Shown one piece after another: positions 1 through 8,782 of a stretch of 64,000 bases of DNA (positions are counted from its first letter, which is position 1; the number at the start of each line of letters is the position of its first letter). A program made the position numbers and the translations under genes. Below the pieces are notes generated by a model, which was not told the origin of the DNA, did no database searches, and saw only the letters and a list, made by a program, of their open reading frames with translations. This stretch comes from Lachnospiraceae bacterium (lineage in GTDB: Bacteria; Bacillota; Clostridia; Lachnospirales; Lachnospiraceae), in assembly GCA_015057825.1 (NCBI GenBank), contig SVDN01000001.1, positions 1 through 64,000 on the forward strand. Reading direction: 5' to 3'.

Positions 1-33
1 TGTTACTAAATTCAATTCTTCTTTTTTAATCAT
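1..33 (-). CDS. Start of an unidentified gene running off the left edge
   Basis: An ATG at 33-31 is preceded by a GGAGG ribosome site with 9 nt spacing, and eleven codons (MIKKEELNLVT) stay open to the window edge. The good ribosome site is the only evidence. Too little is visible to name a product. It overlaps the stop of the small upstream frame at 26-112 in a coupled arrangement. Confidence 0.4.
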   Translation of the reverse strand, partial: MIKKEELNLVT

Positions 34-112
34 CTTCTAATACCTCCATTATTAATTTCTTTTTCAAATTCTCTAAGTATAAAATCCATGCAATCAATTT
101 TTCTTTATCCAT
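26..112 (-). CDS. Small 28-aa ORF overlapping the next gene
   Basis: This frame begins at ATG 112-110, has a GAGGA-like ribosome site and ends in TAA at 28-26. Its last codons overlap the ATG of the edge gene. The peptide starts MDKEKLIAWILYLENLKKK and ends in acidic residues, so it is amphipathic and helical in character. It could be the N-terminal part of a two-gene unit or a short leader peptide. No family is recognised. Confidence 0.3.
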   Translation of the reverse strand: MDKEKLIAWILYLENLKKKLIMEVLEDD

Positions 113-176
113 GAGATTTCCTCACTCAATCGTACTGTTTACCTGACATCTTTATTATACGAGCTTGTAAATACGT

Positions 177-211
177 CAAAAGACAGCGGTCTTGTATTCA
201 GACCACTGTCT
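177..211 (-). terminator. Rho-independent terminator
   Basis: A 12-bp stem (AGACAGTGGTCT with AGACCGCTGTCT, including one G-U pair in the minus-strand RNA) closes a 7-nt loop and is followed by TTTT on the minus strand. It lies downstream of the DUF4143 remnant and upstream of the small edge genes. Confidence 0.6.
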
Positions 212-259
212 CCGAAGCTTGAAAATAGTATATATATATAGCGTGGAATAGAATTTTTT

Positions 260-682
260 CTAGTATCCTAACAAAGACACCGGCAGAACAAAAGCTTTAT
301 CATTCAAAACCCTTATCTTTTCAGCATTATCGATTACCATACCCTGCTTAATCGGCATATTGTATTTCGCAAGTACGTTGAAGTTTTTCGTAGGCTTACT
401 TGGAACAATCCCTTTCTTAATCTCCACAGGATACAACGCTCCATCCTTAACAAGAAGAATATCAACTTCCTTTTTATCGATATCTCTATAGTAATAGATA
501 TATTGATTCGGCTCTATTCCATGATTGTAAAAGCTCTTTATAATCTCACTTACCACATATGTTTCAAAAAAAGCTCCACTCATCGCACAGTCCATCAGCA
601 TCTGTGCATTAGGCCATTTACAAAGATATGCGCAGAGCCCCGTATCCATAAAATACAGTTTTGGAGCAATGATAGCATACAC
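260..682 (-). pseudogene. Truncated DUF4143 C-terminal remnant of an AAA-type ATPase
   Basis: The 140 residues match the C-terminal DUF4143 portion of the ATP-binding proteins that carry an N-terminal AAA domain. Visible hallmarks are KLYFMDTGLCAYLC, GAFFETYVVSEIIK and the nuclease-fold-like YRDIDKKEVDILL and LYPVEIKKG segments. Full-length relatives are about 400 residues. The Walker A and B part is absent, and only about 60 bp separate the remnant from the ppdK terminator upstream, so the 5' two thirds have been deleted. A GTG could act as start, but I see no good ribosome site. It is most likely a decaying relic. Confidence 0.7.
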
Positions 683-730
683 CTTCGATTAAATCAATAT
701 TCGACTATGGTTTTAATCGCAATTTGTTTT

Positions 731-769
731 TGTTAAAAATTATAGGGAGTCTGTAACAGACTCCCTATA
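731..769 (-). terminator. Terminator of ppdK
   Basis: A perfect 13-bp stem (TATAGGGAGTCTG at 741-753 and CAGACTCCCTATA at 757-769) has a 3-nt loop and is followed on the minus strand by ATTTTTAAC. It lies about 75 bp past the ppdK stop codon. Confidence 0.85.
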
Positions 770-844
770 CTATAAACACCTTAAATTCAAGCTTTTCCGG
801 GACCAGGAAGGCTCGGTGTTCGCCATAAATTCTATTGTCATGAA

Positions 845-3472
845 TTAACGTTTCTCAGCGATAGCTGCCTGTGCCGCAGCAAGTCTTGCAATAGGCACTC
901 TGAACGGTGAGCAGCTTACATAATCAAGTCCGATTTCATGGCAGAACTCAACCGAATAAGGATCGCCACCATGTTCGCCGCAAATACCGATATGAAGCTT
1001 ATCATTAACCGGTCTTCCAAGCTTAATTGTCATATCCATAAGCTTGCCCACACCTTCTCTGTCAAGCTTAGCAAACGGATCGTTTTCAAAAATCTTTTTG
1101 TCATAATATGATCCAAGGAATTTACCCGCATCATCACGTGAAAAACCAAATGTCATCTGAGTAAGGTCGTTTGTGCCGAAGCAGAAGAAGTCAGCTTCTT
1201 TTGCAATTTCATCTGCAATGAGGCAAGCACGCGGAATTTCAATCATGGTACCAACTTCGTAATTGATTTCAACTCCCGCTTCCTTAAGCATAGCATCTGC
1301 AGTCTCAACGACTATTTTCTTAACGAACTTAAATTCCTTGGTATCACCTACAAGCGGAATCATAATTTCAGGAACGAGTCTCCAGCCGCCGTGTTTTTTC
1401 TGAACATTAATAGCAGCACCGATAACGGCTCTTGTCTGCATCTTTGCAATTTCAGGATATGTAATGGCAAGACGGCAACCTCTGTGACCCATCATAGGGT
1501 TAACTTCGTGAAGCGACTTGATTATTTCTTTGATTCTTTCTACAGATTTGCCCTGAGCATCAGCCAATTTCTTGATATCTGCTTCTTCAGTAGGAACAAA
1601 TTCGTGAAGAGGCGGATCCAAGAAACGAATCGTAACAGGACTTCCCTCCAAAGCCTCAAAGAGCTGTTCGAAGTCATTTTGCTGATATGGCAAAATCTTA
1701 TCAAGAGCTTTTTCACGCTCTTCCAATGTATCCGCACAAATCATTTCTCTGAATGCTGCTATTCTGTCTTCCTCAAAGAACATATGCTCGGTTCTGCAAA
1801 GACCGATACCTTCGGCTCCGAGTTCTTTTGCTTTTAAAGCATCCCTTGGAGTATCGGCATTAGTTCTTACTTTAAGTTTTCTGAATTTATCGGCCCATGC
1901 CATAACACGACCGAATTCGCCGGCGATTGTGGCATCAACCGTTTTGATTTCACCTGCGTAGATGTTACCTGTTGTACCGTCAAGAGAAATGTAATCTCCT
2001 TCATTAAAGGTCTGTCCCGCAAGTGTAAATTTCTTGTTGGCTTCATCCATAATAATGTCGCCGCAGCCTGATACACAGCATGTACCCATACCACGAGCAA
2101 CAACGGCTGCATGGCTTGTCATACCGCCACGAACTGTCAAAATACCCTGTGAAGCTTTCATACCCGTAATATCTTCAGGCGACGTTTCAAGACGAACGAG
2201 AACAACTTTTTCTCCGCGTTCTTTCCATGCCGCTGCATCATCGGCAGTAAATACAACTTTACCGCAAGCAGCACCCGGTGATGCACCAAGACCTTTGCCA
2301 AGCGGAGTTGCCGCCTTGAGTGCAGCCGCATCAAACTGAGGATGAAGAAGTGTGTCAAGGTTACGAGGGTCGATCATTGCAACCGCTTCTTCTTCGGTTC
2401 TCATTTCTTCATCAACAAGGTCGCAAGCAATCTTAAGGGCAGCCTGTGCCGTACGTTTTCCGTTTCTTGTCTGAAGCATGTAGAGTTTTCCGTGTTCAAC
2501 GGTAAATTCCATATCCTGCATATCACGATAGTGAGATTCAAGCTTTTGGCAAACCTGCTTAAACTCTTCAAAAGCTTCAGGGAATTTGTCTGCCATTTCG
2601 GTTATTTTCATAGGTGTACGTACCCCCGCAACAACGTCTTCACCCTGGGCATTTGTAAGGAATTCACCAAAAAGTCCCTTGTTACCCGTAGCCGGGTCTC
2701 TTGTAAACGCAACACCTGTACCGCAGTCGTCACCCATGTTACCGAATGCCATGGACTGAACATTTACGGCCGTACCCCATGAATATGGGATGTCATTGTC
2801 ACGACGATAAACATTGGCACGAGGATTATCCCAGCTTCTGAATACCGCCTTGATAGCTCCGTAAAGCTGTTCCTTAGGATCGTCAGGGAAATCGGTACCG
2901 ATTTTATCTTTGTATTCGGCCTTAAACTGACCGGCAAGCTCTTTAAGATCATCGGCTGTAAGCTCTACGTCCTGTTTAACGCCGCGTTTTTCCTTCATCT
3001 TATCGATAAGTTCCTCAAAATAGCTTTTGCCTACTTCCATAACTACATCGGAATACATCTGGATAAATCTGCGGTAGCAATCCCAAGCCCAGCGTGGATT
3101 CTTGGAAAGCTCCGCAATTGTATTAACTACGGTTTCATTCAGTCCCAGGTTAAGAATTGTATCCATCATACCCGGCATGGAAGCTCTTGCACCCGAGCGC
3201 ACCGAAACAAGCAGCGGATTTTCTTTATCACCAAACTTCTTGCCTGTGATTTCTTCCATCTTTATGATATGTTCATCAATCTGAGCCTTAATCTCGTCAT
3301 TGATTTCACGTCCGTCTTCATAATACTGTGTGCAAGCCTCTGTAGTAATAGTAAAACCCTGTGGCACCGGAAGACCCAAGTTGGTCATTTCGGCTAAGTT
3401 AGCGCCTTTTCCTCCGAGAAGATTGCGCATGTCAGCGCTACCTTCCGTAAAAAGATACACCCATTTGTTCAT
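845..3472 (-). CDS. ppdK: Pyruvate, phosphate dikinase
   Basis: The enzyme interconverts pyruvate + ATP + Pi and phosphoenolpyruvate + AMP + PPi in the cytoplasm. Many anaerobic Firmicutes use it in glycolysis or gluconeogenesis. At 875 residues it has the standard length. The N-terminal ATP-grasp region contains LLGGKGANLAEM. The phosphoryl-carrier histidine is H454 in GGMTSHAAVVARG. The C-terminal TIM barrel shows GTNDLTQMTFGFSRDD and GICGEHGGDP with the catalytic cysteine. An upstream in-frame ATG at 3526 exists, but ATG 3472 has GGAGGATTTTTT directly before it and matches the family N-terminus (MNKWVYLF). It appears monocistronic, with a strong terminator at 731-769. Confidence 0.97.
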   Translation of the reverse strand: MNKWVYLFTEGSADMRNLLGGKGANLAEMTNLGLPVPQGFTITTEACTQYYEDGREINDEIKAQIDEHIIKMEEITGKKFGDKENPLLVSVRSGARASMPGMMDTILNLGLNETVVNTIAELSKNPRWAWDCYRRFIQMYSDVVMEVGKSYFEELIDKMKEKRGVKQDVELTADDLKELAGQFKAEYKDKIGTDFPDDPKEQLYGAIKAVFRSWDNPRANVYRRDNDIPYSWGTAVNVQSMAFGNMGDDCGTGVAFTRDPATGNKGLFGEFLTNAQGEDVVAGVRTPMKITEMADKFPEAFEEFKQVCQKLESHYRDMQDMEFTVEHGKLYMLQTRNGKRTAQAALKIACDLVDEEMRTEEEAVAMIDPRNLDTLLHPQFDAAALKAATPLGKGLGASPGAACGKVVFTADDAAAWKERGEKVVLVRLETSPEDITGMKASQGILTVRGGMTSHAAVVARGMGTCCVSGCGDIIMDEANKKFTLAGQTFNEGDYISLDGTTGNIYAGEIKTVDATIAGEFGRVMAWADKFRKLKVRTNADTPRDALKAKELGAEGIGLCRTEHMFFEEDRIAAFREMICADTLEEREKALDKILPYQQNDFEQLFEALEGSPVTIRFLDPPLHEFVPTEEADIKKLADAQGKSVERIKEIIKSLHEVNPMMGHRGCRLAITYPEIAKMQTRAVIGAAINVQKKHGGWRLVPEIMIPLVGDTKEFKFVKKIVVETADAMLKEAGVEINYEVGTMIEIPRACLIADEIAKEADFFCFGTNDLTQMTFGFSRDDAGKFLGSYYDKKIFENDPFAKLDREGVGKLMDMTIKLGRPVNDKLHIGICGEHGGDPYSVEFCHEIGLDYVSCSPFRVPIARLAAAQAAIAEKR

Positions 3473-3570
3473 AAAAAATCCTCCTATGTTCGGTTTTGTT
3501 GCCAAAACTACATAAAATAGCTCCAAAACCTTATTCTGTAATATATTTTTAATGTTTTACATTAAATCCT

Positions 3571-5181
3571 TTATAATTCTTCATCCCTGTCCCATTTTTC
3601 GGCAAGGCTTTCGACTTCCTCGGCAAATCTTGTAAGATCCTTGTTTGCACCTTCCTGATTAAGCTGAATAACGCGAAGTAACTTTTGTCCCGCATTGAAC
3701 AGTCGCATAAACACGGATGACTTTGCAGCCGTTTTCTTTGCACTTTTGGCAGTCCCAATAAATTTGGCTTCTTTGACTCTTTCGTTTTTAAGAAGGTCGT
3801 AAGCTTCCCCTGCGTAAGGTGCTAAGGCATTAAAGCCCATTTCCGTCAAATCTTTTGCAAATGAATCACATACTTCTTCCTGGCCGTGGCAAACAAAGAC
3901 TCTTTCCGGATTATTTGTAAAGCTCTTAATCCATTTAATCAGGCCGTTTTTGTCCGCATGTCCCGATATGCCCGCAAGTACCATGATATTTGCATTTACT
4001 TCAATCTCTTCCCCGAATATCTTTACCTTTTTGGCTCCGTCAACCAAGTTTCTTCCCAATGTTCCGTTTGCCTGATATCCAACAAAGAGTATTGTACATT
4101 CTTTTCTCCAAAGGTTATGTTTTAAATGATGCCTGATACGGCCCGCCTCACACATACCGCTGGCGGAGATAATAACCTTCGGCACTTCGTCCGAGTTGAT
4201 GAGTTTTGAATCATCACTGCTGATGGAAAATTTAAGATCCGGGAATGTGATAGGATTAATTCCCGCATTTATAAGCTCCATAGCTTCCTCGTCCATATAT
4301 CCCACCGTGTCCTTGGAATAGATGGAAGTTGCCTCCACCGCCAAAGGACTGTCCACATAAACAGGGAAATTTGCGTGGTTTTTAACAAGTCCCTGTTCCT
4401 TAATCTGTCTGATAAAATAAAGAATTTCCTGGGTTCGTCCGACAGCAAACGACGGAATAACCACATTACCGCCCTTATCAAAGGTTTCCTGCAAAATGTT
4501 TGCAAGGGATTTGACGTAATTCGGGCGTTCCCCATGAAGTCTGTCACCGTATGTTGACTCCATAATTACATAATCCGCTTCCGTAACATAAGTCGGGTCG
4601 TTGATTAAAGGCTGGTCTACATTTCCGATGTCTCCCGAGAACACAATTTTCTTGGTAATGCCATCTTCCGTAACCCAAATCTCAATGCTTGCGGAACCAA
4701 GCAAGTGACCCGCATCTGTAAAACGTATCTTTACATTATCAAAAATATTAACTTCGTGATTATATTGAATGCCCTCCATCAGCGAAATAGCGCCCTGTGC
4801 ATCATTCATATCGTAAATAGGCTCAATTGCCTCTTCGCCTCTTCGTTTGCCCTTACGGTTGCGCCATTCTGCTTCGAACTCCTGAATATGAGCGCTGTCG
4901 CGAAGCATAATGCTGCATAGATGCAAAGTCGCATCCACCATAAGAATCGGACACTTTAAACCTTTTTTGTAAATAAGTGGTAAATAACCGGAATGGTCAA
5001 TGTGAGCATGTGTAAGTAACACCATGTCAAGATTTGCGGGATTCATGCTCTCGTAGTCGTGTTCGTAAACATCCTGACCTTGAAGCATACCGCAGTCAAT
5101 TAAGATTCTTTTGCCCATGGTTTCAAGCATATAGCAACTGCCTGTAACCTGATGAGCAGCCCCGTAAAACGTAAGTTGCAT
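3571..5181 (-). CDS. MBL-fold beta-CASP nuclease (RNA-processing type)
   Basis: This is a 536-aa metallo-beta-lactamase-fold protein of the beta-CASP/RMMBL group, whose members are zinc-dependent RNases. The zinc motif is HAHIDH at residues 58-63. The beta-CASP region holds the ASGMCEAGRIRHHL motif, and GISGHADKNGL is the C-terminal metal-ligand motif. About 70 extra residues follow the core and carry a basic stretch (AKSAKKTAAK), possibly for RNA binding. The start has GGGGGA before ATG. A TATAAT-like box reads as ATTATA on the plus strand at 5244-5249, but I could not fit a good -35. The substrate is unknown; the RNase role is inferred from the family. Confidence 0.85.
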   Translation of the reverse strand: MQLTFYGAAHQVTGSCYMLETMGKRILIDCGMLQGQDVYEHDYESMNPANLDMVLLTHAHIDHSGYLPLIYKKGLKCPILMVDATLHLCSIMLRDSAHIQEFEAEWRNRKGKRRGEEAIEPIYDMNDAQGAISLMEGIQYNHEVNIFDNVKIRFTDAGHLLGSASIEIWVTEDGITKKIVFSGDIGNVDQPLINDPTYVTEADYVIMESTYGDRLHGERPNYVKSLANILQETFDKGGNVVIPSFAVGRTQEILYFIRQIKEQGLVKNHANFPVYVDSPLAVEATSIYSKDTVGYMDEEAMELINAGINPITFPDLKFSISSDDSKLINSDEVPKVIISASGMCEAGRIRHHLKHNLWRKECTILFVGYQANGTLGRNLVDGAKKVKIFGEEIEVNANIMVLAGISGHADKNGLIKWIKSFTNNPERVFVCHGQEEVCDSFAKDLTEMGFNALAPYAGEAYDLLKNERVKEAKFIGTAKSAKKTAAKSSVFMRLFNAGQKLLRVIQLNQEGANKDLTRFAEEVESLAEKWDRDEEL

Positions 5182-5303
5182 GTCATTTCCCCCTGGTTAC
5201 ATTACATTTGAAACTTTTCCCACAAGTTTCACACACCACTGTTATTATACACTAATTTAAGGGCTTTATCCACAAATTTTTTTGTTTATGCATTCTTTAA
5301 AGC

Positions 5304-5333
5304 AAAAAGAAAGACGCAAAACCTAAGCGTTTC
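5304..5333 (-). terminator. Terminator of the por/ligase/aminotransferase cluster
   Basis: A stem of 3+4 bp with a 2-nt bulge (GAAA..CGC at 309-317 and GCGTTTC at 327-333 of the 5 kb block) closes a 9-nt loop. On the minus strand it runs straight into TTTTT. It sits just after the aminotransferase stop codon. Confidence 0.6.
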
Positions 5334-5346
5334 ACGTCCTTCCCGT

Positions 5347-6519
5347 TTATTTGTGTAAAGGAGATATCTTTTTTCTTATATCCGACAATCGGTTTAAAGC
5401 CTCATTCAAAGTATCATCACGTTTTGCAAAATGAAGTCTTATCAAGTGATTAACCGGTTCTTTGAAAAAGCTTGATCCCGGCACTGCCCCGACTCCCACC
5501 TTTTCAGCGAGAACCTCGCAAAATTCCAAATCACTGTCATAACCGAATTCGGATATGTCCAACATAACATAATATGCCCCTTGAGGGTTTGTATGAGGGA
5601 TTTTCAAATCATCCAGGCCTTTTAAAAACAAGTCTTTCTTTGCTTGATATTTACGGGCCAAATCTTTGTAATAATCATCTTTAAAATTAAGTCCCACCAC
5701 AGCAGCCTCCTGCAAAGGCGCAGCAGCTCCCACTGTAAGAAAATCGTGTACCTTCTTGGCAACTTCTATAACTTCTTCGGAAGCTATTACATATCCCAAT
5801 CTCCATCCCGTTATGGAATATGTCTTTGAAAGTGATGAGCAGGAAATTGTTCTTTCCCACATTCCCGGAAGAGATGCCATGTATACATGCTCGTAAGGCT
5901 CGTATACAATGTGCTCGTAGACTTCATCCGTTATTACAAAAGTGTCATATTTTTTAGCCAAATCAGCTATAAACAAGAGTTCTTCCTTTGTAAAAACTTT
6001 CCCGCAAGGGTTTGATGGGTTACATAATATTATCGCCTTCGGTTTTTGCTTAAAAGCTGCCTCAAGCTCGTCCGGATTATAATTAAACTCAGGCGGATAC
6101 AAAGGCACATATATAGGATCCGCTCCCGATAAAATCGCATCGGCACCGTAGTTTTCGTAAAACGGTGAAAATACAACAACCTTATCTCCGGGATTTGTTA
6201 CACTCATCATGGCAACCATCATTGCTTCGGTGCTTCCGCAAGTAACAACCACTTCACCATTGGGATTAATTGGATGGCCCATATATTTCGACTGTTTCAA
6301 AGCCAAGGCTTCTCTGAAGTTTTGTGCACCCCAGGTGATTGAATATTGGTTATAGTCTTCTCTCGAAACTTCCGCAAGTCTTTGAAGAATTTCCTTTGGA
6401 GGATCGAAATCCGGAAAACCCTGGGATAAGTTTACGGCACCGTATTTAAGTGAGACTCTGGTCATTCTTCTGATAACCGAATCCGTAAAATCTTTTGTTC
6501 TGTCTGATAATGCAGGCAT
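5347..6519 (-). CDS. PLP-dependent class I/II aminotransferase
   Basis: This 390-aa fold-type I aminotransferase resembles the methionine/kynurenine/aromatic aminotransferase branch (NLSQGFPDFDPP near residue 30). The PLP lysine is K232 in SSLSKTYSITGWRLGY, the cofactor aspartate lies in TFVITDEVYEH, and NPSNPCGKVF is the substrate-loop motif. The start has AAGGAGTGAAAAATG. It is the last gene of the cluster and lies 21 bp after the CoA ligase. In that context it should interconvert a 2-oxo acid (phenylpyruvate, indolepyruvate or a branched-chain oxo acid) with the amino acid. The exact substrate is inferred, not shown. Confidence 0.9.
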   Translation of the reverse strand: MPALSDRTKDFTDSVIRRMTRVSLKYGAVNLSQGFPDFDPPKEILQRLAEVSREDYNQYSITWGAQNFREALALKQSKYMGHPINPNGEVVVTCGSTEAMMVAMMSVTNPGDKVVVFSPFYENYGADAILSGADPIYVPLYPPEFNYNPDELEAAFKQKPKAIILCNPSNPCGKVFTKEELLFIADLAKKYDTFVITDEVYEHIVYEPYEHVYMASLPGMWERTISCSSLSKTYSITGWRLGYVIASEEVIEVAKKVHDFLTVGAAAPLQEAAVVGLNFKDDYYKDLARKYQAKKDLFLKGLDDLKIPHTNPQGAYYVMLDISEFGYDSDLEFCEVLAEKVGVGAVPGSSFFKEPVNHLIRLHFAKRDDTLNEALNRLSDIRKKISPLHK

Positions 6520-6540
6520 TTTTCACTCCTTCTTCCCACA

Positions 6541-7881
6541 TTAAATAACATATGTGAGAGTTCTTTCGTCAATAATTCTCTTTGATTTATGCTCGCTTCT
6601 TGTGTTAAGTCCGCCATCCGGATGAACGACAACATTTGCCGGTTTAACACCGATTCTTGCTTTCAAAGCGTTTGATACTTCGTTTGCCACTTCTTCATCG
6701 GATTTTTCATTGTCGGCATTTTTCTCAACTTCAACGGCATATTTGCATGTTAAGTCTTTTTCAAATACTCTGATTAAATATTCGCCCGTTATGCCGCTTT
6801 GGTCTCTGATAACGGCTTCAATATCGCTTGGAAATACATTAACCGCGGAAACAATGAACATATCATCTTTTCGTCCGTTAATGTGGATTCTACCATGTGT
6901 TCTTCCGCATTTGCAAGGTGTATTGTCAATCCATCCGATATCACCGGTGCGGAAACGAATAAGCGGACGTGCATGTTTTCTTAAGGTTGTAAATACAAGT
7001 TCTCCAACCTGACCCGGCTCAAGGATTTCGCCCGTGTGAATATCAACCGTTTCAACCAGAATATGGTTTTCAGCAATGTGAAGACCGTCTTTTGCTTCGC
7101 ACATAGCGGCGCATGCACCGAAAATATCCGATAAGCCGTAGAAGTCGTAAACTTCCGCACCCCAAAGCTCTTCGATTGCATGTCTCGTAGCTTCGATAGA
7201 ACCACCAAGCTCTCCCGCAACGATAATTTTTTGGATATTCAAATCCTTCTTAGGATCGATTCCGCTCTTAAGAGCTTTCTCTCCAAGCTGCCATGCGTAT
7301 GATGGGCTTGTCCAAATGATTGTAGGCTGATACTGTTTTAAAATAAACAAAAGTCTTTCACTCGGAAGCGTACCACCCCAGATACATAAAGCGCCAAGGT
7401 TTTGCGCACCGATAACATCGGGACCGCCTACATAAAGCGAAAAGTTAAGGGCATGCACATATCTGTCGTTTGGTCTCATACCAATCTGCCAAAACCATCT
7501 GCTTTCCGTATCCTGGAATTCATCAAAATCTTTCTTTGTGAAAGGACTCATTGTAGGTACACCGGTCGAACCCGAGGATGTTGAAATAAATACAACGTCT
7601 TCTTCTTTTACCGCAGCAAGTTCGCCAAGAAAAGATCCGACACCCTGGGTATCTCTCTGTGTTTTCTTATTAATGAACGGGAATTTTTGGATATCTTTAA
7701 GCTCCTTGATATCCGAAGGTTTAACACCCGCTTCGTCAAAACTTCTTTTATAGTATGGTGCATTGTCATATGCAAACTGCACGATTTCTTTTAAATCTTC
7801 CAACTGCTTTTTTTCAAGTTCTTCTCTGGGAAGCGTTTCAAGCTTTTCATCCCAATATTTGCTTTTTAAATCTCTGCTCAT
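6541..7881 (-). CDS. paaK: Phenylacetate-CoA ligase (PaaK family)
   Basis: This 446-aa AMP-forming acyl-CoA ligase activates phenylacetate or related arylacetates to CoA thioesters. Motifs seen are STSSGSTGVPT (the phosphate-binding loop), YGLSDIFG, FRTGDIGWID and CKCGRTHGRIHINGRKDD. The start is set at ATG 7881 because AGGAGG lies just before it and overlaps the TAG stop of porB. The first ATG of the open frame (7902) lies inside porB. Genes of this family often sit next to indolepyruvate- or 2-oxoacid:ferredoxin oxidoreductases. The ligase could act forward (salvage of arylacetate) or in reverse (ATP recovery from arylacetyl-CoA). Confidence 0.92.
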   Translation of the reverse strand: MSRDLKSKYWDEKLETLPREELEKKQLEDLKEIVQFAYDNAPYYKRSFDEAGVKPSDIKELKDIQKFPFINKKTQRDTQGVGSFLGELAAVKEEDVVFISTSSGSTGVPTMSPFTKKDFDEFQDTESRWFWQIGMRPNDRYVHALNFSLYVGGPDVIGAQNLGALCIWGGTLPSERLLFILKQYQPTIIWTSPSYAWQLGEKALKSGIDPKKDLNIQKIIVAGELGGSIEATRHAIEELWGAEVYDFYGLSDIFGACAAMCEAKDGLHIAENHILVETVDIHTGEILEPGQVGELVFTTLRKHARPLIRFRTGDIGWIDNTPCKCGRTHGRIHINGRKDDMFIVSAVNVFPSDIEAVIRDQSGITGEYLIRVFEKDLTCKYAVEVEKNADNEKSDEEVANEVSNALKARIGVKPANVVVHPDGGLNTRSEHKSKRIIDERTLTYVI

Positions 7882-7891
7882 TTTAGGCCTC

Positions 7892-8782
7892 CTAATATTC
7901 AAAACTTTCGTTAATCTTTTTCCATTTTTCGTCTCTGCTCTTGATGATGAAATCTATATCTTCATCATTTAAGTGTTTGAATCTGGCTTGTCTTGTCAAA
8001 TAATCTTTCACATCCGAAAATTCCTTCGGCTTGTAATTTAATTTGAATTTTTCGTTTTCGTATTCTGCCAGATACCAAAGGCCGCAATCCACAACCTCTT
8101 TTGCGATATCCACGGTTTCTTTGGTCTGTATGCCCCAACCCGTTGGACAAGGGGCTATTACATGAATATATTTTGTTCCTTTTATTTTTGATGCTTTTTC
8201 GACTTTGTTCATAAAGTCGTTTAAGTAACCCACACTTGCGGTGGCGGCATATGAAATGCCATGTGCTGCCACTATTTCAAACATGTTTTTCTTGGGGCGA
8301 ATATTTCCCCTTATGTTTTTGCCTGCAGGTGTCGTTGTTGTTTTGGCACCGAATGGTGTAAGGGAACTTTTTTGAATACCTGTGTTCATGTAGGCTTCGT
8401 TGTCGTAGCAAATGTAAATAACATCATCGTTTCTGTCGATTGCACCCGACAAAGCCTGCAGCCCGATATCGGCCGTTCCGCCGTCACCGGCAAATCCCAC
8501 TGTCTGTACGTTTTCAATTCCCTTGGCTTTAAGTCCCGCGCGTATACCCGTCATCATGGATGCAGTGCCCGCAAAAGTCGAAATTATGGCATTATTTGCA
8601 AAACACAGTTGCGGAAAGTTAAAACCCACCGCCGACATACATCCTGCGGGAAGTACCGCTATGGACCTATCTCCCAGCACTTTTAATGCAATTCGAACCG
8701 CAAGGCTTCCGCCGCAGCCGGCACATGCCTTGTGTCCGTAAAAATATTCATCTTCTCTAAGCTTTGCAGCGTTTAAACTCAA
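7892..8782 (-). CDS. porB: 2-oxoacid:ferredoxin oxidoreductase beta subunit (TPP-binding)
   Basis: This 296-aa subunit carries the thiamine diphosphate site. It shows CAGCGGSLAVR near residue 20, PAGCMSAVG, and the TPP motif GFAGDGGTADIG with a downstream YDNEAYMNTG. It pairs with PorA, PorD and PorG to interconvert a 2-oxo acid + CoA with acyl-CoA + CO2 and reduced ferredoxin. The start is a TTG whose bases overlap the porA stop (TTGA), with GGAGG 9 nt upstream, so translation is probably coupled. The family covers pyruvate, 2-ketoisovalerate and aryl-pyruvate enzymes. The adjacent PaaK argues for an aryl or branched substrate. Confidence 0.93.
   Translation of the reverse strand: MSLNAAKLREDEYFYGHKACAGCGGSLAVRIALKVLGDRSIAVLPAGCMSAVGFNFPQLCFANNAIISTFAGTASMMTGIRAGLKAKGIENVQTVGFAGDGGTADIGLQALSGAIDRNDDVIYICYDNEAYMNTGIQKSSLTPFGAKTTTTPAGKNIRGNIRPKKNMFEIVAAHGISYAATASVGYLNDFMNKVEKASKIKGTKYIHVIAPCPTGWGIQTKETVDIAKEVVDCGLWYLAEYENEKFKLNYKPKEFSDVKDYLTRQARFKHLNDEDIDFIIKSRDEKWKKINESFEY

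Noticed and set aside
3548-3566. Terminator after the MBL nuclease gene
   Set aside because: TTTAATG/CATTAAA is a weak AT-only stem with no U-run on the minus strand.
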